Position numbers and translations under genes: made by a program
The notes under the pieces: generated by a model
Seen by the model: only the letters and a program-made list of their open reading frames with translations
What the model was told of the DNA's origin: nothing
The model's database searches: none
Origin: Ypsolopha sequella
Lineage: Eukaryota > Arthropoda > Insecta > Lepidoptera > Ypsolophidae
Direction of reading: 5' to 3'
DNA: 64,000 nt
Assembly: GCA_934047225.1 (NCBI GenBank)
Contig: OW203987.1
Span: forward strand, 4,739,501-4,803,500
Part shown: positions 48,301 to 54,300 of the stretch, in pieces
Position numbering within the stretch: the stretch's first letter is position 1
Layout of the letters: each line of letters opens with the position of its first letter

Positions 48301-51300
48301 GCTTAATGATAATCATCAGGAGTCTTGCCGTGTCAATCCGAAGTAAATACCAAGTTACTGACAGCAGCGGTGGTCTTGCACCATAATACCTTAGAACTTT
48401 AGTTAGACTATAATAGTCGAAGGTGTGGTTAGGTCCGTTATTCACAACTATGGACCACCTACGTAAGTGAACCTTATTCAGCGGTGAAACTGCACGAGTT
48501 AGGTCTGAACGAATCAATTAGATATGTTCACTGGATTCCATTATCACTCAGTTGTTCAGGGAATCTAAGAAGGCCGACTTCGGTGAATCATAAAATGATT
48601 TGAAAGTAGGATGGAGTCAGAGTTTTTTCACGCGTGCAAACGCGTGCATTAGAACGGAATCATAATATGATTCATCCAAAGCGGCCTTTTTAAAAGCAAG
48701 TGTTACATAAAAAGTTAGTTATAAAGATATAATGTTAAAGAAAGTGTATTAAAATATGTGAGATGATATATGTAAGACATAATTAAGTGAGATAGCGTAT
48801 AAAAAAAAAAAAAACAGTAAAAAACATGACAGTATTGTACAAAAAGGGGAGATATTTCTGCCAACAAACTGCCTTGCAGTTTGGCGGGATATAATATGTA
48901 TCTAATGAGCTGTTAAGAAAGTGAATAAACGATTATTATTTTTATTATTAGAGGAGATCTGTGAGTAATGGTTCATTCAGTTGTTACATAATGATGCCGC
49001 CGTTTTACCATAAATTATTTCTCACTTCATTTCTAGAATAATAAAAGTGCGATAAATCTAAAATGAATTGCGGTGTTTTGTGCATTTTGTCCAGTTGTAG
49101 ATTTCATGACACTTGGAAGTTAAATTGAAAAGCTTTATTTGAAAACTTTTAACAAATTTCAGTATTTTCAATGCTGCTGCCCTTGTTATCTCGTTCTCGA
49201 ATTTACCCTATGAAAATAAATTAAATCTACTAAAGAGGCTTGCGGAGCAATCTTAGTTCATACAAACGAAATACCAAAACCATTTGTAAATCATAGATAT
49301 TCTTAAGGTAGTGTGTATTTATTCCGATTGCATTACAGAATATCTAGGTTCTCAAATATTAAATAAGAACACTGATTTAATAATGAAATATGACAAAAAT
49401 AAGCTTTCTATGGACATTTTAAATTGCTTATATGTCGTCTTTAAATCAGTGTCCTTTCAAAATATATATTTGAAAGAAAGAAATAGAAAAAAAAGAAAGA
49501 AATATTTTAAGAATACGTGTTATTTATATGTACACGCATTCTTATTTACATTTCACACCTCAAAGATCTAAACTTTTTTGTTCATATTCATAACTAATTA
49601 TTTTCGCATGTGATAATGTTTTACTGACATTGCATAAGCAGAATTGTAATTTTCTTTTTTAAGTTAATGTACTTTTTATGTACTTTTTTGTAAACGCGCA
49701 CTCTGCATGTGCATCAACAAAATTATTTCTTCTCACAGGGATAATTAGTCCGTCAGTTAGATTATCAGAAAATATTGGACACGTATTTTTTCTTTTGTCA
49801 ATTAAACGAAAAATGATGAAGAGATAGCGCGTTAAAGTTCCGCGTGACGTCACGCTTAAGTACACTTTTTACCTAGGCGTGACGTCACCAGCCCCCACTC
49901 CCAAACTTTGACGCGCTTTATCTCTGTCATTTTTTGTTTGATTGACAAAAGAAAAAATACGTGTCCAATATTTTTTGATAATCTAAATGACTGACTAAAT
50001 ATAATAATATTTTGTTTACCCTGTCATCTCTCCTATTAACTGACCTCCAAACTTCATTTTGAAGATGGCACCCAATGATGTCTGTCATTATGTAGGACAT
50101 AGGGCCTACTATGTCTTAGGACATACAATTTATACGTAATGACACTTCACTTACCAGGCATGCAGACACATCTGAAGGTCCCGGGGTCATCCAGACAGGA
50201 GCCGTCGTTTCTGCACGGATGACTCTCGCACTCGTTAACATTGGTCTCGCAGCGGGGCCCAGTGAAGCCAACAGAGCAGTTGCAGGCGAACGATCCAGGG
50301 GTATTGACGCAGATGCCATCGTGTTCGCATGGTGAACCTGTTGATAGATTGGGAACAAAGAGCAGATGAGGAATTATTTCTTTAAAAACCAGTCAAGGGC
50401 GAGTAGGACTGGTGCCCTGACGATTCTGTACCTTTATATCAAATAAGTTTGAAGAACAGTTTGATAAGAAAATGCAGACCTATCACTACGTACAAAATTT
50501 ATGAAAGAAACGGCAAAATTAAGTTAGTCAGGTATTATTCCCTAGAATTGGTAATTAATGATTTCGGATTTATTCCGTCACTTGTGCTTATTATCGGTCC
50601 TTCGAACCAAATTTCAAGATTGTAGATCAACAAGAACCTCCTTTTGTACCAAATTTAAAAATTGTAGATTACCGGGAAATAGTAGCCTATTACAGGTTTT
50701 AGTGATCAGAATGAATATACGCTGTAAAAGGCCTTATCATTTTATTACGTTAAACTAAAAAGTTGATTTTTTTACAGCACTATGAAACTATGAGAGGTGG
50801 TAGAGCTGATGCCGGGCTCGACTGTGGAGGTACCGCCATCTTACTTGGAGACCCCCTCGAAGTAATTCGGGGGAGAGTAAAAGGACAGCTCACAGGCAAG
50901 AAACCAGGAGGCCCACCATGCCTGGGACAGATGGATGGCGGTAAATCCATCCCTAATAGCCGGGCCTTATATGGACCAGACTGATGACGGGCAGCGACGT
51001 CACTGGTGCGAGGGTTCCAGCAACACGCTCACAAACCCGCCTGCCCAGCGTGTGTGAGTATGGGCAATTCTTCCAGGATGACCGCCGGGAGTGGCAAAGT
51101 CTTAGAAAGGCTTATGTCCAGAAGTGGACGAACTAGACTGATGGATGATGGATGATGATGATGAAACTATAGACCATATTCGATATTAACCCTGCAGTAG
51201 TCGCGCTGTATATAGAAGCAATGAGGATAAGTCACATAACGGGAGAATCCAATTTTGACTATTACATTGCATGTGTTATGATTTTCTGAGTACACTACTT

Positions 51301-54300
51301 TTTGATTTTTTGAAATCCGTCCATAAATGGCAAAGTTATTTAATATTTTATCGGGCTTGATTTTAAAACGCGCGCCTCCCGCCCGTGGATACCGATGTCG
51401 TCATCACACACAGACCCCGCGCGATCGCAGTCGTCCAGTACGCACATTCGTGATTAGTAGCGAACACTCGGTTTTTTTTCGAGTTTTATGCATTATCGGT
51501 TTATTGTTTCGGTGTTCTGTAATAATGAGCAACAAATTGGAAGATGGATTCGAAAAAGGACAGTCAGATAATCTACCTAAAGTGGATTCTTTCATGGTTT
51601 TTGAATACTTAAACAATCATGTGAAGTATACCAGCGCTGAAATCCGAGGTTGGAAGCTTCAACGGTAAGTACCTACCAAATTTAATGTGTTAGTTAGTGA
51701 GTTTAGGCCTAGGTACTTTTTCCCATGGCTGTTGCGGTAGGTAATGTGAAAATAATAAAATAACCTGGGTAAAAAGGTACATGGACAGCATAACACACTC
51801 CATCATAAAAACGTTAGTCAAGTCAAGTACCTACATTATTTCTTCCTACGGAGTTCGAGTTGATGTTTTTGTAAGCAGGCAACTGCAGGCATGATTCATT
51901 GCGATTTAGTAAGTGCCGGTTTCAAGTTCACCTAAACATTATAGACCGGGAGCGCGCCGTAGATTAACTAACATTAGCGGATACCTACCATGTTTTTTGT
52001 TTCGATGCACTTAAATGGTGCAACCGCATCAGGTAATGTGATGTAGGTATTTAATGCTGTATGATTATTACAGGTCCGTACGAGAGTCATATGGCGACGA
52101 TGCCGTAGGGTATGTCCAAGTCCAAAGAAATGGAAATGTGTGCACAGTAAAGGCAAGAATAACACCGGAGCATAAAGTAAAAACTAAAGGTTATAGCTGC
52201 ACTCTCAAATGTGAAGAAAATGATAAAACTATTATTGATGTTACTTGTCATGATTGTGCTGCACAAAAAGGAGGTTGCAAACATAGTGTAGCATTTCTTA
52301 TGTGGATACACAGACGCAGTGAAGAGCCTTCTCCAACTGAAAAAAAATGTTATTGGGCCAAACCAAAACTGGCCACAGTGGGCACAACCTTGAAATTTAT
52401 AAAAGCCAAAGATATCGGTTCCAGCGCTGGAGATATTGACGATAACGCTAATGTAAGAAGTGAACAATTTTTTAACAAACTGGTGCACAATATACAGTTA
52501 AATTCTATTAGGATTCAGTTAACAAGTTACGTTACACAGAATGAACTTACGAAATTATCATTGCATAACTTGATAAATGATTATAAAAAAGAAGGTAACG
52601 ACACGAACAGTGCACAAGGCTTCATCGATTATTGTACAACAAAACAAACACCAGAAAAGTGTTCAAAAATAGAACAAGAAACTCTATCTCAAGCTCAGTC
52701 TCCTTTATGGCATGAGATGCGATATTGCAGAATAACCGCGTCAAAAATACACGACGCCGCCCATTGCAAAACCCCTGATGGTTCATTAGTTGAGCAAATA
52801 TTCGGTGCAACCATACCAGAAACTCCTGCAATGCGAAGAGGCAAAGTACTGGAACCTGATGTTAGGGCAAAAGTAGCAAAATTGAGAAAATTTGTAATCG
52901 AAAATGGTGGGCTGTTTTTGAAAAGTGATTGGCCTATTTTAGGTGCATCTCCTGATGGCTTAACACAAGAATATGTCATAGAAATAAAATGTCCCATGAC
53001 CACACAAGGCAAAGAAAGCTTTATTAAAAATAATCGTCTCACAAACAAATCAAAAGGTCAAATCCAGCTGCAAATGTTTTTTTGCAACAAAACTAAAGGG
53101 CTTTTTTGTGTTGCTGATAAGAATTTTGAAGCTAACAAAGAAGTAGAAATCTTTGAAGAAGATTTTGATGAAATTTACTGCAAAGATCTTTTGGAAAAGT
53201 CAACAAGTTTTTGGAAACACTCAGTCTTTCCTAAATTGGTCAAAACTTAGGTTAAGGTATAAAAATAAACAGATGGCTTAAGATATAAATATTGTTTTAT
53301 TTTAAACTTGGTTTCTAAATAAGCATTCTTGAAGATTAACTACTCCACAAGCAGATGTCACAACATAGTCTAATATTCTAACATAATCAATGTCAACACA
53401 TGCATGAGGTGCAATCATTTCAAACTCCCTTAAACGCCCTATACTTCTCTCGACGTGTACTCGAAGGGCCGCTATTCTTTTAGTTTCTAAAACTTCTTCT
53501 TTACTTAGTTTTGATCCCGAATCAACGCTAGGAGGCCTTAAAAGTTTGCAACCTTGACGTTCAAGTAAATGAGCTATATTCTTAAATCCCCTATCAGCCA
53601 TCACTACGTCACCGGGGGATAACATCTGAAGAAAACCGCAGTCTTCAAAGATAAGGGCGTCCGATGTCCTTCCTCCATAACCTTCGGATATGAAGTTTAT
53701 AAGTCCATTAGGTGTTATCGATATTAGATATTTTATAGTATTCGCATTTTTATATTGTGACCACGTCAGCGCCTGATGTACTGCTGAGCTAGGTTTCTCG
53801 ATTTGAATTTCTAAACAATCTATGATGCTGACGACTGTTGAATAACGCCTCCTAAAAGGTATCGGAAGATTTGAGCGAATATCGTCGCGAGGAGGAATAA
53901 AAATCAGTTTCTCCATGCATTGAGCAACCTTAGGTATTGTTTCTTTGAAATGTCTGGCGACTGTAGATTCCGAAACTCCAAATTGAACAGCAAGCACGGA
54001 ATTCGGTTCACGCCATCTCAGTTTTTTCAAGCTCAATAATACATCCATCAGAGGTCTCTCAGTAGATTCACTCAAATATTCTAAACAGAAATACACTTGC
54101 GATGGTAATCCGAGAAAAAGCTTAGGTTCTCTAGATATAGACATTAAAGTTCCTTTTTGCATGTGTTCCTTAAATAACTCAGTATCTACTTGTCGTTTCA
54201 TTTCACAGGCGTCAGTATTTACACTGAATCCACTTAGGCTCGCAGAAACTGATGAGGTATTAGAGTAAGATGTGAAGCTATCATGCATTGGTTCCCGATG

